A stretch of DNA of 64,000 nucleotides, taken from positions 1 to 64,000 of the forward strand of contig CBCPMW010000014.1 of NCBI GenBank assembly GCA_965120375.1, written 5' to 3'. This stretch comes from CASPLG01 sp965120375 (lineage in GTDB: Bacteria > Bacillota > Clostridia > Oscillospirales > Acutalibacteraceae). The notes beneath the pieces were generated by a model. The model made no database searches. It was not told the origin of the DNA and saw only the letters and a list, made by a program, of their open reading frames with translations. Position numbers and translations under genes: made by a program. Of this stretch, positions 14,999-24,027 are shown in pieces (the first letter of the stretch is position 1; each line of letters starts with the position of its first letter).

Positions 14999-16362
14999 AC
15001 AGTATAAGAAAACGATCTATAATTATTTATTTAATACTTTTTGCAGGTTTGTTTGGGATGTTTTTCCTTCTTTATGAATTTTACCTAGAAGGGAGGTACT
15101 GGGCGTTACAACCATTTAACAGGCATTTATCCGGGGATTTAATGGACGGAGGTAAGATAATTGACCGAAATGGAGTAATTTTAGCTGAAACTGAAAAAGG
15201 AAAAAGAAAATATTCAAAAAATGCCGATGTAAGAAAAGCGTTGCTTCATACTGTGGGAGACGGTTCTGTGTTGATTCCAACTTCTATACAAAGTAAATTT
15301 GCTCATGAGATATTTGGATACAATCTTATTACTGGTCTTGGGGCTGTAAAAGTATTAAACTGCAAAAAAGATATTAAAGTTACGCTAGACAGTCAAGTTT
15401 GCAGTGTAACTTCAAAAGCTTTCGGGAATAAAAAAGGAACAGCTATAGCGTATAATTATCTAACAGGGGAAATAATTTGTTGCGTTAGTTTACCAACTTA
15501 TGATGTGTATAACAGACCGAATTTAGATTTTGATTACAAAAAAGAATATGAAGGAGTATACATAAATAGAGCTTTGTCATCGTCATTTGTCCCGGGATCG
15601 ATATTTAAACTTTTTACAGCTTCTGCAATGCTCAACAGAACAAGTGATACTGATCGTCTGTTTAAATGCGAAAAAATAAAATTATATGATGGAGAAAAAG
15701 TTGTATGTATGTCAAATCACGGGAAAATAAATTTACAAACAGGACTTTGTAAATCTTGTGATATAGTGTTTGGTGATATTGCTGTTGAACTTGGCAAAGA
15801 AGTTATGAAATCTGAAATTGAAAAATTTGGGTTTAATAAACAGATAAGCATTGACGGTATAAATTTAGCTCAGAGTAACTACGATTTAACTAATGCTTCG
15901 AAAGCTGATTTAGCTTGGTCCGGTATAGGACAATATAAAAATCTTGTTAATCCCATGCATATGCTTATGATTATGGGTGCTTTTGCAAATGGGGGAAGTC
16001 CTGTAACACCGACTTTTATCAAAGAAATATCATCTGGAAGTGGCATTACTGTTTTTATAAATTCTCCTTCAATTTACGGGAAAATGGTGGATGAAACTGT
16101 AGCAGAAAAAATAAAAAATATGATGAGAAATACAGTGAAAAATCAGTATGGAGATTCAATGTTTCCAGGTATGAAAATGTGTGCTAAAACCGGAACTGGA
16201 GAAGTTGGAGGAGATGAAGCTCACGGATGGATGGTTGGTTTTTCAGAGGACAAAAGTTTCCCGATTGCTTTTGTAGTTTTAGCCGAAAATAGTGGATTTG
16301 GAATAAAAACAGCTGGGGCAATAGCATCTGTTATGATGAAGGAAATAAGAAAATTAGTTTAA
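14995..16362 (+). CDS. Class B penicillin-binding protein, partner of the SEDS protein
   Basis: A 455-residue peptidoglycan transpeptidase. One membrane segment at about residues 8-27 is followed by a short N-terminal part (GGKIIDRNGVILAET) and the transpeptidase domain. The catalytic Ser is S202 in PGSIFK (S-x-x-K), and the third motif is KTGT at 398-401. The second motif, normally S-x-N, reads S254-C255-D256. The N-terminal pedestal is short, as in PbpA-like proteins. The gene overlaps the FHA-SEDS gene by 4 nt, so the two should form a polymerase-crosslinker pair. A distinct promoter follows for the next operon. Confidence 0.88.
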   Translation: MNSIRKRSIIIYLILFAGLFGMFFLLYEFYLEGRYWALQPFNRHLSGDLMDGGKIIDRNGVILAETEKGKRKYSKNADVRKALLHTVGDGSVLIPTSIQSKFAHEIFGYNLITGLGAVKVLNCKKDIKVTLDSQVCSVTSKAFGNKKGTAIAYNYLTGEIICCVSLPTYDVYNRPNLDFDYKKEYEGVYINRALSSSFVPGSIFKLFTASAMLNRTSDTDRLFKCEKIKLYDGEKVVCMSNHGKINLQTGLCKSCDIVFGDIAVELGKEVMKSEIEKFGFNKQISIDGINLAQSNYDLTNASKADLAWSGIGQYKNLVNPMHMLMIMGAFANGGSPVTPTFIKEISSGSGITVFINSPSIYGKMVDETVAEKIKNMMRNTVKNQYGDSMFPGMKMCAKTGTGEVGGDEAHGWMVGFSEDKSFPIAFVVLAENSGFGIKTAGAIASVMMKEIRKLV

Positions 16363-16421
16363 AATTGACAATCCACTTGAAAATTTATGTTAATAAAATA
16401 TATAATTTGCCATTTTATATA

Positions 16422-16450
16422 TTGACTAAATACATTATATGTTATATCAT
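16422..16450 (+). promoter_or_regulatory. Sigma-A type promoter of the ABC exporter operon
   Basis: TTGACT (16422-16427) and TATCAT (16445-16450) are separated by 17 bp, about 45 bp before the ATG at 16496. Confidence 0.7.
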
Positions 16451-16495
16451 CTAGTATCGTGTAGTATACAAAACAAAATGAAGGTGGTAGGATTT

Positions 16496-17404
16496 ATGGA
16501 GTATGTACTTAAGACTAGTGATTTGACTAAAGTTTACTCTGGTAAGGCGGCGGTAAACAAAGTTAACCTTGAAATCAAAAAGGGTGACATATACGGATTT
16601 GTAGGTAAAAATGGAGCTGGAAAAACAACAACGATGAAAATGATCGCGGGTCTTGACAATCCTAGCAGCGGAAAAATTGAATTATTTGGGGAAGCCAGTT
16701 TGGACTTAAGCCGAAAAAAAATCGGAACTGTCATCGAGTATCCGGCACTCTATCCTTACATGACAGCTGAACAAAATGTAGAAGCGCAGAGGATTTTCTT
16801 AGGGATAAAAGATAAAAGCGTAACGAACTCTATTTTAGAAACAGTGGGGTTGAGTGATACTGGCAATAAAAAAGCAAAGAAATTTTCTCTTGGTATGAAA
16901 CAAAGACTTGGGATTGCTCTAGCTCTTGTAGGTGACCCTGAGTTTTTATTGCTCGACGAACCTACAAATGGTCTTGATCCTATGGGAATAAGAGAAATGA
17001 GAGATTTAATACTTAAACTTAATAGAGAACGCGGTATAACTATTATGGTTTCAAGTCATATCATTGGTGAACTTGTTAGGACAGCGACTTGTTATGGTGT
17101 TATAAGTGAAGGTGAGATTGTAGATCAGTTTCATTCAGATCGCTTAAAGGATATTATAAAGAAGAGGATCCGTTTGCGTGTAAATGACCCTGAAAGAGCG
17201 CTTGATATAATTAAAAATCAATTGGGAATAAAAACTTCTCGTTTGGAAAATAGGGATATTTTTATAGATGAAAAAGTTGAAAGTGCAGGAGAAATAAATA
17301 AAGCACTAGTTGAAAGTGATATTATAATTGAAAATATGGCAACAGAAACTGGCGATTATGAAGATTATTTTATTAAACTTATGGAGGGAAAAAACAATGG
17401 TTAA
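16496..17404 (+). CDS. ABC transporter ATP-binding protein (BcrA-type)
   Basis: A 302-residue ATPase. The ATG at 16496 is chosen because AAGGTGG lies just upstream and the homologous region begins there; a longer frame from 16439 overlaps the promoter. Motifs are Walker A GKNGAGKTTT, signature FSLGMKQR, Walker B FLLLDEPTNGLDP and the switch His in VSSHI. The C-terminal extension is typical of bacitracin/lantibiotic-type exporters. It pairs with the permease at 17397, overlapping it by 8 nt. Substrate unknown. Confidence 0.9.
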   Translation: MEYVLKTSDLTKVYSGKAAVNKVNLEIKKGDIYGFVGKNGAGKTTTMKMIAGLDNPSSGKIELFGEASLDLSRKKIGTVIEYPALYPYMTAEQNVEAQRIFLGIKDKSVTNSILETVGLSDTGNKKAKKFSLGMKQRLGIALALVGDPEFLLLDEPTNGLDPMGIREMRDLILKLNRERGITIMVSSHIIGELVRTATCYGVISEGEIVDQFHSDRLKDIIKKRIRLRVNDPERALDIIKNQLGIKTSRLENRDIFIDEKVESAGEINKALVESDIIIENMATETGDYEDYFIKLMEGKNNG

Positions 17405-18161
17405 TGTTTTAAAATCAGATTATTACAAACTGTTAAGAAGGAAATCGTTTTATATTTGCGGGGCTATTTCCGGAATTATAGGTATTTTGGTAATATGGCT
17501 TTTGAATAGTACTTTCGAAAACGTAGCTAGTTTAGGGTACAATGGTCTTGTTGCATTGACTAGGGGTGTAGGTCATGTTAGTTTACTCACAACTATATTT
17601 TTATCTATACTTGTTCCATCGGAATTTGCATACGGAACTGTTAAAAATATGTGTTCAAGGGGAGTAAGCAGATTCAGGATATATTTTTCTAAACTAATAA
17701 TGGGGGTTTTTACAGTTTTTTGCTATACTTTTTTCACAGCTTTTTGTAGCTTTGTTGCAGGTTCGCTCATATGGGGTGTTGGTGAACTTGAAGACGGAGG
17801 CCTTCTCAAAATAGTTGAGTTTTTTGCTTTATTTATAATGGCGCAAATTTGCCTTCAGTCGGTTTTCATGATGAATGGATTTTTGCTTAGGCATACTGGA
17901 GCTACAGTTGCTTTGAACTTAGGTATTCTTATTGCTTTTGATGAAATTCTTCTTCCAATACTGGACTATATGTTAATTGATTGGTTTGAAATAAAAGGGA
18001 ATGTTTCTCGGTACTGGGTCGGAACTTATGTACAAAATCTTGCAAATTCGACGACAATATCATACGATACGGCAGTTAGGGCTATTGGAGTGTGTTCATT
18101 TTACCTCGTATTGTCTACACTTATAGGTTCATATGTATTCTACAAAAGAGATGTAAAATAA
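17397..18161 (+). CDS. ABC transporter permease (ABC-2 type)
   Basis: A 254-residue protein with about six membrane segments, beginning MVNVLKSDYYKLLRRKSF, a common ABC-2 permease start in bacitracin-type exporters. The ATG at 17397 follows GGAGGG and overlaps the end of the ATPase gene. The two should form one exporter, perhaps for a peptide, an antibiotic or lipids. No regulator of the BceRS type lies beside it. Confidence 0.85.
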   Translation: MVNVLKSDYYKLLRRKSFYICGAISGIIGILVIWLLNSTFENVASLGYNGLVALTRGVGHVSLLTTIFLSILVPSEFAYGTVKNMCSRGVSRFRIYFSKLIMGVFTVFCYTFFTAFCSFVAGSLIWGVGELEDGGLLKIVEFFALFIMAQICLQSVFMMNGFLLRHTGATVALNLGILIAFDEILLPILDYMLIDWFEIKGNVSRYWVGTYVQNLANSTTISYDTAVRAIGVCSFYLVLSTLIGSYVFYKRDVK

Positions 18162-18219
18162 TTTTAGAAGGAACAAAAAATTTTTTTGGTTAGTAGTTTT
18201 TATAGGGTGTGTTTTAATT

Positions 18220-18717
18220 TTGCATGATTTTGTTGCCTATGCAGTTGGAAATTTTAGAAATTTCTTAAGTCCTGGATGGATGATATTTTTTATATCTGCA
18301 CTTCCAGTTTTTGAACTAAGAGGGGGACTTATAGCGGCAAGTTTGATGGGAATAAACTGGATTTTAGCTTCTGTGATTTGTATCATAGGCAATATATTTC
18401 CAGTACCTTTTATAATTCTGTTTATGAAGCAGATATTTGAAAAACTGAAAAATACTAGATTTTCTGGTTTTGTAAATAAAATAGAAGAAAAAGCAGCTAA
18501 AAGCAGCGAGAAAGTATTTAAGTATAAGAGGCTGGGATTATATATCTTTGTGGCATTACCAATTCCAGGAACAGGGGCTTGGACAGGGGCGCTGGTTGCA
18601 TCTCTTTTCGGAATAGAAATAAAAAGTGCAACGATTTCGATATTTTTAGGACTTGTTACAGCTACAGTTGTGATGCTGCTTTTTTCTTATGTAATACCGA
18701 GTTTGATTTTTGCGTGA
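18220..18717 (+). CDS. Small multidrug export family membrane protein
   Basis: A 165-residue membrane protein with four or five hydrophobic segments. The conserved features SALPVFELRGGLIAA and LPIPGTGAWTGALVA, with two buried Pro-x-Pro/Gly-rich loops, mark the family named small multidrug export protein (Pfam PF06695). Its real substrate is not established. The TTG start is not supported by a strong ribosome binding site; GTG/ATG alternatives inside the gene would remove conserved sequence. Confidence 0.75.
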   Translation: MHDFVAYAVGNFRNFLSPGWMIFFISALPVFELRGGLIAASLMGINWILASVICIIGNIFPVPFIILFMKQIFEKLKNTRFSGFVNKIEEKAAKSSEKVFKYKRLGLYIFVALPIPGTGAWTGALVASLFGIEIKSATISIFLGLVTATVVMLLFSYVIPSLIFA

Positions 18718-18734
18718 ACTTTGCTATAAAAATA

Positions 18735-18783
18735 ATTTTTTAGAGTTCTGCAGAGAAGACTCTAAAAGTGATTGTGATATAAT
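18735..18783 (+). promoter_or_regulatory. Inverted repeat and possible extended -10 promoter
   Basis: In the roughly 340-bp gap before the regulator gene, TTTTAGAGT and ACTCTAAAA form a perfect 9-bp inverted repeat with a 12-nt loop. It is preceded by T-runs and followed by A-runs, so it could end minus-strand transcripts. TGaTATAAT (18775-18783) just downstream looks like an extended -10. Confidence 0.4.
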
Positions 18784-18977
18784 TTTTAAGATAGAAAGTA
18801 ATAAGTGTTTTTAAAGTTAGATTTAAGTTTTGATTTTTGTGTGGTTGAAATTTGTTTATTTTCGGTTTTCAGGAGATTTCATATGGGAAATTTCAATATA
18901 ATAATTTAATATAATAGAAAATATATGTGTATAACATAAAAATATTTTACCTGCTATCATTTTTAGCAATTGTGCTA

Positions 18978-19006
18978 TTGCATTTTTTAAATTAATTAGT
19001 TATAAT
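18978..19006 (+). promoter_or_regulatory. Promoter of the CdaR/PucR-type regulator gene
   Basis: TTGCAT (18978-18983) and TATAAT (19001-19006) with 17-bp spacing, about 55 bp before the start. A small inverted repeat GCAAT-TGTGCT-ATTGC (about 18966-18981) overlaps the -35 and could be an operator. Confidence 0.7.
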
Positions 19007-19059
19007 TTACTATACAGTCTGGTAGTTTTTTAGTATTTATTTAAGAAATGAGGGATTAT

Positions 19060-20145
19060 ATGTCAAATAGACTATTTCAAGGTATAATTCATCAAATGGG
19101 GGATACTTTGGAAAGAAGTATTGGCGTGATTGATGAATCTACTACAGTGGTTGCTTGTAGTGAACTTGGTAGAATAGGAGAAGTTAACGTTTCTGTAGAT
19201 TTTTCAACTATTGCGCTTTCTGATGTTGTGCCGATAAATGGGTATACATATAAATGTTTTGGGAATCCTTCGCATCCAGAGTATGCTGTTTTTGTCTCAG
19301 GAATGGATGAATTAGCTAGAAAATACTGTATTATTTTGTCAGTGTCTATGGGTAATGTTAAACAGTATTATGATGAAAAGTATGATAGAGTGAGCTTTAT
19401 AAAAAATGTTCTTCTGGATAACGTTTTGCCTGGCGATATATATCTTAAGTCCAGAGAACTTGGATTTACTACGGACGTCAGCCGTGTTTGTATGATAATT
19501 AAGGTTTTATCTAAGTCTGATGCTTCTGCATATGAAGTAGTACAGGGCTTATTCCCAGATAAGACAAAGGATTTTGTGGTGAATATAAGTGAGACAGATG
19601 TTGCTCTAGTTAAGCAGCTCCAGGCTGATATCGATGAACAGGATGTTAAGAAGCTGGCTGACTCGATTCACGACACTTTGTCGGGTGAGTATTATATTCG
19701 TAGTGTGATTGGTATTGGAACTGCTGTAACTGGTATTAGGGAGCTAGCTCGCTCATTTAAAGAAGCACAAATTGCAATAGAAGTTGGGAAGGTTTTCGAT
19801 ACTGAGAGAAGTATTATAACTTATAACCATTTGGGGATTGCCAGGCTAGTCTATCAATTACCGACCACACTTTGCGAAGCTTTCTTAAAAGAGGTGTTTA
19901 AAAAAGGGCCGGTCGAGTCTATGGATCAGGAAACTCTTTTCACTATTCAGAAATTTTTTGAAAATAGTTTGAATGTTTCTGAAACATCTAGAAAGCTCTT
20001 TGTGCATAGAAATACGCTTGTGTATAGGTTGGAAAAAATCAAAAAAATTACTGGTTTGGATCTTAGGGAATTCGAAGATGCCATTGTGTTCAAAGTTGCT
20101 TTAATGGTGAAGAAGTATCTGATGGCAAATCCTGTTAGGTATTAG
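19060..20145 (+). CDS. CdaR/PucR-family transcriptional regulator
   Basis: A 361-residue protein. The C-terminal helix-turn-helix is clear: FFENSLNVSETSRKLFVHRN, continuing TLVYRLEKIKKITGLDLREFED. This is the PucR/CdaR DNA-binding domain. The N-terminus (QGIIHQMGDTLERSIGVID, then ELGRIGE) resembles the sugar-diacid recognition domain of CdaR; the middle is a GGDEF-like PucR domain. The ATG at 19060 has AGGG at a usable distance; an ATG at 19048 would add four residues. It is followed by a terminator-like hairpin and ftsEX. The ligand is unknown. Confidence 0.82.
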   Translation: MSNRLFQGIIHQMGDTLERSIGVIDESTTVVACSELGRIGEVNVSVDFSTIALSDVVPINGYTYKCFGNPSHPEYAVFVSGMDELARKYCIILSVSMGNVKQYYDEKYDRVSFIKNVLLDNVLPGDIYLKSRELGFTTDVSRVCMIIKVLSKSDASAYEVVQGLFPDKTKDFVVNISETDVALVKQLQADIDEQDVKKLADSIHDTLSGEYYIRSVIGIGTAVTGIRELARSFKEAQIAIEVGKVFDTERSIITYNHLGIARLVYQLPTTLCEAFLKEVFKKGPVESMDQETLFTIQKFFENSLNVSETSRKLFVHRNTLVYRLEKIKKITGLDLREFEDAIVFKVALMVKKYLMANPVRY

Positions 20146-20151
20146 TGTTTG

Positions 20152-20185
20152 GTCGGGCGTTTAGCCCGACTCTAGTTCTGTTTTT
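20152..20185 (+). terminator. Probable terminator after the regulator gene
   Basis: GTCGGGC and GCCCGAC form a perfect 7-bp GC-rich stem around GTTTA. The T-run TTTTT comes ten bases later, so termination may be partial and let some transcripts into ftsE. Confidence 0.6.
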
Positions 20186-20231
20186 ATGAGGTCGATATGG
20201 TTAGTTTCGGGGGAGCGAAATATTCGGGGTC

Positions 20232-20903
20232 ATGATAGATTTTGATAATGTAACAAAGATTTACGATAACACTACTATTGCACTGAAAAACTTTAGTCTG
20301 AAAATTGATGATGGCGAGTTTGTGTTTGTTGTTGGGGCATCCGGTTCTGGGAAAAGTACGCTTTTGAAACTCATGATGAAAGAAGAAGAGCCTAATGAAG
20401 GGACGATTGTGGTTAATGGAGTAGATGTGACCAAAATGAAAAGGTCTGATATTCCATATTTAAGGCGGACTATGGGTGTTGTTTTTCAGGATTTTAGGCT
20501 CATTGACAAAATAACTGTGTACGAAAATGTTGAGTTTGCCATGGATGTTGTTGGGGCTAGTAGCAGAGAAAAAAGAAAGAGGGTCCCTTATGTTCTGGGG
20601 CTTGTAGGTCTTTCTGATAAAGCTAGAAGAAGACCATCAGAACTTTCTGGAGGAGAAAAGCAAAGGGTTGGAATGGCAAGAGCCCTTGTAAACAATCCCC
20701 ATATGATTATCGCGGACGAGCCTACAGGGAATATTGACCCTTCTATGTCTTATGAAATTGTCGAGCTTTTAGGTGAAATAAACAAATGTGGGACTACTAT
20801 TGTTATGGTAACCCATGACATTGATATCATCAGGAAGTTTCCATTCAGAGTTGTTGAAATTTCTCAAGGAGAGGTTCAAAGTGATACGGGAAAGGCGGTA
20901 TGA
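20232..20903 (+). CDS. ftsE: Cell-division ATP-binding protein FtsE
   Basis: A 223-residue ABC ATPase of the FtsE family. Walker A GASGSGKST, signature LSGGEKQR and Walker B MIIADEPTGNIDP are complete, and the early MIDFDNVTKIYDN start is typical. With FtsX it forms a membrane complex that does not transport but switches on peptidoglycan hydrolases at the division site or side wall. FtsX follows 6 nt later, then a LytM-domain protein. Confidence 0.95.
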   Translation: MIDFDNVTKIYDNTTIALKNFSLKIDDGEFVFVVGASGSGKSTLLKLMMKEEEPNEGTIVVNGVDVTKMKRSDIPYLRRTMGVVFQDFRLIDKITVYENVEFAMDVVGASSREKRKRVPYVLGLVGLSDKARRRPSELSGGEKQRVGMARALVNNPHMIIADEPTGNIDPSMSYEIVELLGEINKCGTTIVMVTHDIDIIRKFPFRVVEISQGEVQSDTGKAV

Positions 20904-20909
20904 TTCCGA

Positions 20910-21812
20910 TTGAAGCTAATCTCCATAAAATACTTTCTCAAAGAAGGGTTTAAAAACGTTTGGATTAATGGTATAATGTCTGTGGCATCAATTCTGGTTA
21001 TGGTCTGTTGTATGATTTTAACAGGTAGTGCGGTTTTGATGTCAGCAAACATAAATTCTGTGTTGAAAAACATAGAAGGGCGGAATAGTATAACAGTCTA
21101 CCTTGAAAAGGATGTTACTGAAGCACAAGCTCTGAAAGTTGGAGAAAAGATTGCCGTGGTCCCGAATGTTTTAAGTTGTGACTATTACTCACGTGAAGAA
21201 GCCGCAAATAGGTATAAAGATATGATAGGGTCTTTTTTCCAGAGCTTTCAGGGAAGTAATAACCCGTTTCCGGATGCGTTTCGTATAACCATGGAGGATT
21301 TGTCGAAATACTCAGAGACGGCGGATGAGATTATGTCTATTAGCGGGGTAAAGTCGATTAGTGACAGGAGTGACACGGCAAAGAGGCTCACAGAGATAAA
21401 TAATCTCGTAAAAAGTGCTGGGTTCTGGATTGTTTTTTCGCTGGGGGCGGTTTCGCTTTTCATTATTTCTAATACTATAAGAGTTACGATGTATAGCAGA
21501 AGGTTCGAGATAAGCATAATGAAATCTATAGGTGCTACCAACTGGTTCATAAGGGTTCCGTTTATTGTAGAGGGTGTTACCATTGGGATGATTTCGGCAT
21601 TACTTTCGACCGTGATTTTGAAATTTGTGTATGACGAGATAATTTTGATAATAAACAAGATTATTCCGTTTAGAGGACTGGGGTTTGAAAGTATGTTTTT
21701 GCCGGTCTTTTTAGGGTTTTTATTTGCAGGAACGCTTTTTGGGCTTATAGGTGGGGTGATTTCTGTAAGTAAGTATCTAAAAAAAGAAGGAGGAGATGTT
21801 GTTGCGTGGTAA
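20910..21812 (+). CDS. ftsX: Cell-division membrane protein FtsX
   Basis: A 300-residue protein with four membrane segments: one at about residues 20-42, then a large external loop, then three in the C-terminal half. FtsX topology and the final KKEGGDVVAW-type end match the family. The TTG at 20910 begins MKLISIKYFLKEGFKNVW, a very conserved start. The loop would contact the extracellular hydrolase encoded next. Its 3' end overlaps that gene by 17 nt. Confidence 0.93.
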   Translation: MKLISIKYFLKEGFKNVWINGIMSVASILVMVCCMILTGSAVLMSANINSVLKNIEGRNSITVYLEKDVTEAQALKVGEKIAVVPNVLSCDYYSREEAANRYKDMIGSFFQSFQGSNNPFPDAFRITMEDLSKYSETADEIMSISGVKSISDRSDTAKRLTEINNLVKSAGFWIVFSLGAVSLFIISNTIRVTMYSRRFEISIMKSIGATNWFIRVPFIVEGVTIGMISALLSTVILKFVYDEIILIINKIIPFRGLGFESMFLPVFLGFLFAGTLFGLIGGVISVSKYLKKEGGDVVAW

Positions 21813-23049
21813 AAGATTAAAGAGTGTGCTTGTGCTAGCTGTATTTTTTGTATCAATGGGGCTGTCAATGGTAAACCAAGGGTTTTCTGCACTTGATATA
21901 ACTGAAAGTGAGGCAGTAAAAAAAGAATTAAAGCAGAAAAATGCAGAATTAAAAAAAGAGCTGGAAAAGTCCAAGAGCGAAGTGAAAAAAGAAGGGGATC
22001 GTAAAGCAGAGCTTGACAGACAGATAAGTTTGCTAGAAAAGCAGATTGATAATTCTAATAAGTACATATTAATGCTTGAAGAAGAAATCAAGCAGCTGGA
22101 GGACCGGATAGAAGCTTTAAATGAAGACATGGAGACCAAAATTGAGATTTTAAAGGAAAGTTTATATAATATTTATGTAGCTGGAGATGTCTATGCGATA
22201 GATATTATTTTACAGGCTAAAACATTTGAAGATTTTCTGGATAAAGCTGAAATGATGCGGTCTATAAGCGACACAATAAACGGGATTATAACTCAGTTAA
22301 ATGAAGATTTAGTACAGATAGAGCAGGACAAGTTGGGGGTAGAAACCAAGCGCAGTGAAGCAAAGACTGAAATGGAGTCGCTTACAAAAAATCAGGATAA
22401 CCTGCAGACCCTTTTTGACGAGAGTGAAGTGCTTCTTTCTGAACTAAAAGATAAGGAAAAAGATGCGCAGCATGATCTCGATGAAAACGACGAGGAACTA
22501 AAGAGAATTGAAAACGAAATTCGGCAGTACTACCATCAGCAGAAAATAAAAGCGGAACAAGAACGAAAAAGGCGAGAAGAAGAAAGAAGAAGAGCTGCAA
22601 ACAGTGAAAAAGCATCGACTTATGTGGATAATACAATGTCTCCTGGAGACTATTCTTGGCCCGTACCTGGATTTTACTACATATCATCCGATTACTATGA
22701 CACAGTTAACCGAGGAGGGAATATGCACGGGGCTATAGATATAGCTGGAGGAGGAAAATCAATTTACGGAGCGAAGGTTGTTGCAGTAGCCGATGGTGAA
22801 GTGATTTTTTCTAATGCTAGTGGGTACGGAGGAGGATACGGGATTTACACCACGATTGACCATGGCGGAGGAAAAGCGACTCTTTATGCACACTTGAGTT
22901 TGCTGGCAGTCCAAAAAGGCCAGAAAGTAAAAAAGGGACAAGTTATAGGTTATGTAGGCAGTACGGGGCATTCTACAGGGCCTCACCTTCACTTTGAAAC
23001 ACTTCTTTATGGTAGAAAGTATAATCCAATGACTGAGTATAGGAAATAA
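21796..23049 (+). CDS. LytM/M23-domain murein hydrolase with coiled coil (EnvC-like)
   Basis: A 417-residue secreted protein. The signal peptide is at about residues 10-34, ending QGFSA. Long coiled coil fills about 36-265, rich in Glu, Lys and Leu. The peptidase M23 domain is at about 290-415: HGAIDIAGG supplies the first His and Asp, HLHFE the last metal-binding His, with LYAHLS between. The metal ligands look intact, so this may be an active endopeptidase, unlike Gram-negative EnvC, which only activates amidases. The order ftsE-ftsX-M23 implies that FtsEX controls it through the coiled coil. Confidence 0.92.
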   Translation: MLLRGKRLKSVLVLAVFFVSMGLSMVNQGFSALDITESEAVKKELKQKNAELKKELEKSKSEVKKEGDRKAELDRQISLLEKQIDNSNKYILMLEEEIKQLEDRIEALNEDMETKIEILKESLYNIYVAGDVYAIDIILQAKTFEDFLDKAEMMRSISDTINGIITQLNEDLVQIEQDKLGVETKRSEAKTEMESLTKNQDNLQTLFDESEVLLSELKDKEKDAQHDLDENDEELKRIENEIRQYYHQQKIKAEQERKRREEERRRAANSEKASTYVDNTMSPGDYSWPVPGFYYISSDYYDTVNRGGNMHGAIDIAGGGKSIYGAKVVAVADGEVIFSNASGYGGGYGIYTTIDHGGGKATLYAHLSLLAVQKGQKVKKGQVIGYVGSTGHSTGPHLHFETLLYGRKYNPMTEYRK

Positions 23050-23070
23050 GCTGTTTGGAGGCATCTGAGT

Positions 23071-24009
23071 TTGCGTATTTTCAAGAAGAAGTTAACTATT
23101 AGATTTGCCGTAGCTATTGCTTTCGTCGTAGCAGCGCTTGCATATTCAATGGGATATAAAATGGCGATGAAGAAGTTCAACGATATTGTTGCCTATAACC
23201 AAGAAAAAGAGAGAATGTATTTTAAATTAAGTGAAGTTGACAAAACAATTCGTCAAGAATACATAGGAGATATAGACGAAACGAAACTTATATCCGGGAT
23301 TTGCAGTGGATACATTAGCTCGCTGGAGGGTTCGCTTTGTAAATACCTTTCGAATGAGGGGTATAGAGAGTATATATCAAATAAAGATTTCGATGAGAAT
23401 GCTGTTGTGTATGAAAATATTGGTAGTGAGGCTGGTTACATAAAGATTTGTGCGGTGACATCGGAAGCAGGGAACATGTTTTATAATGCGCTCAAAAGTC
23501 TTTACAGTGAAAATATACAAAAGTTTGTGATTGATATAAGAAATTTAAAAGGAAAAGATTTAGAAACACTGGGGAAATGTTTGGATGTAGTTTCAAATCC
23601 AGCGGATATCATAAGTACAGTGGGTAAAAAGGGCGAGAAGGAAACAGTGTATAAGGTGAATTCTGATAGCTTAGATTTAAGAATATCAGTTATCACAAAT
23701 AACTCTACAGAAGGAACGCCAGAACTAATAGCTTCAGCCTTGAAAGATTCAGGAAAAGGGAAAGTAGTGGGAGAAAAGACAAAAGGAAGAGCAGTTTTAG
23801 AAAAAGTATTTGTGCTTTCAGATGGTTCAGCGATTATTTACCCGTCAGCGCATTATGTAACTCAAGGTGGGAAAATTTTTACTGGGACTGGTGTGGAACC
23901 TGACGTTTTGGTTGAACTTAGTGAGGAGAAGCAAAATTTACTAAAGCAAGGTGAACTTAGTCGGGAAAACGATGATCAGTTTTTAGAAGCTTTGAAAATT
24001 TTAGATTAA
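23071..24009 (+). CDS. S41 C-terminal processing protease homologue, catalytic Ser-Lys dyad lost
   Basis: A 312-residue protein with one N-terminal membrane segment (residues about 12-28). The fold signature is an S41 (CtpA/Tsp) catalytic domain: DETKLISGICSGYISSLEG, then KFVIDIRN, then VEPDV at the end. No PDZ domain is present between the helical start and the core. The active-site stretch, normally S-A-S-A-S-E, reads STEGTPE, placing Gly215 at the nucleophile. The base position in G-x-x-T-x-G-K is Arg240. The 25-residue spacing matches the Ser-Lys pair of Tsp. It is likely a non-catalytic partner or regulator in the FtsEX/M23 operon. The start is TTG behind TTTGGAGG. Confidence 0.75.
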   Translation: MRIFKKKLTIRFAVAIAFVVAALAYSMGYKMAMKKFNDIVAYNQEKERMYFKLSEVDKTIRQEYIGDIDETKLISGICSGYISSLEGSLCKYLSNEGYREYISNKDFDENAVVYENIGSEAGYIKICAVTSEAGNMFYNALKSLYSENIQKFVIDIRNLKGKDLETLGKCLDVVSNPADIISTVGKKGEKETVYKVNSDSLDLRISVITNNSTEGTPELIASALKDSGKGKVVGEKTKGRAVLEKVFVLSDGSAIIYPSAHYVTQGGKIFTGTGVEPDVLVELSEEKQNLLKQGELSRENDDQFLEALKILD

Positions 24010-24027
24010 TCAAAAGGAAATTAAGAA

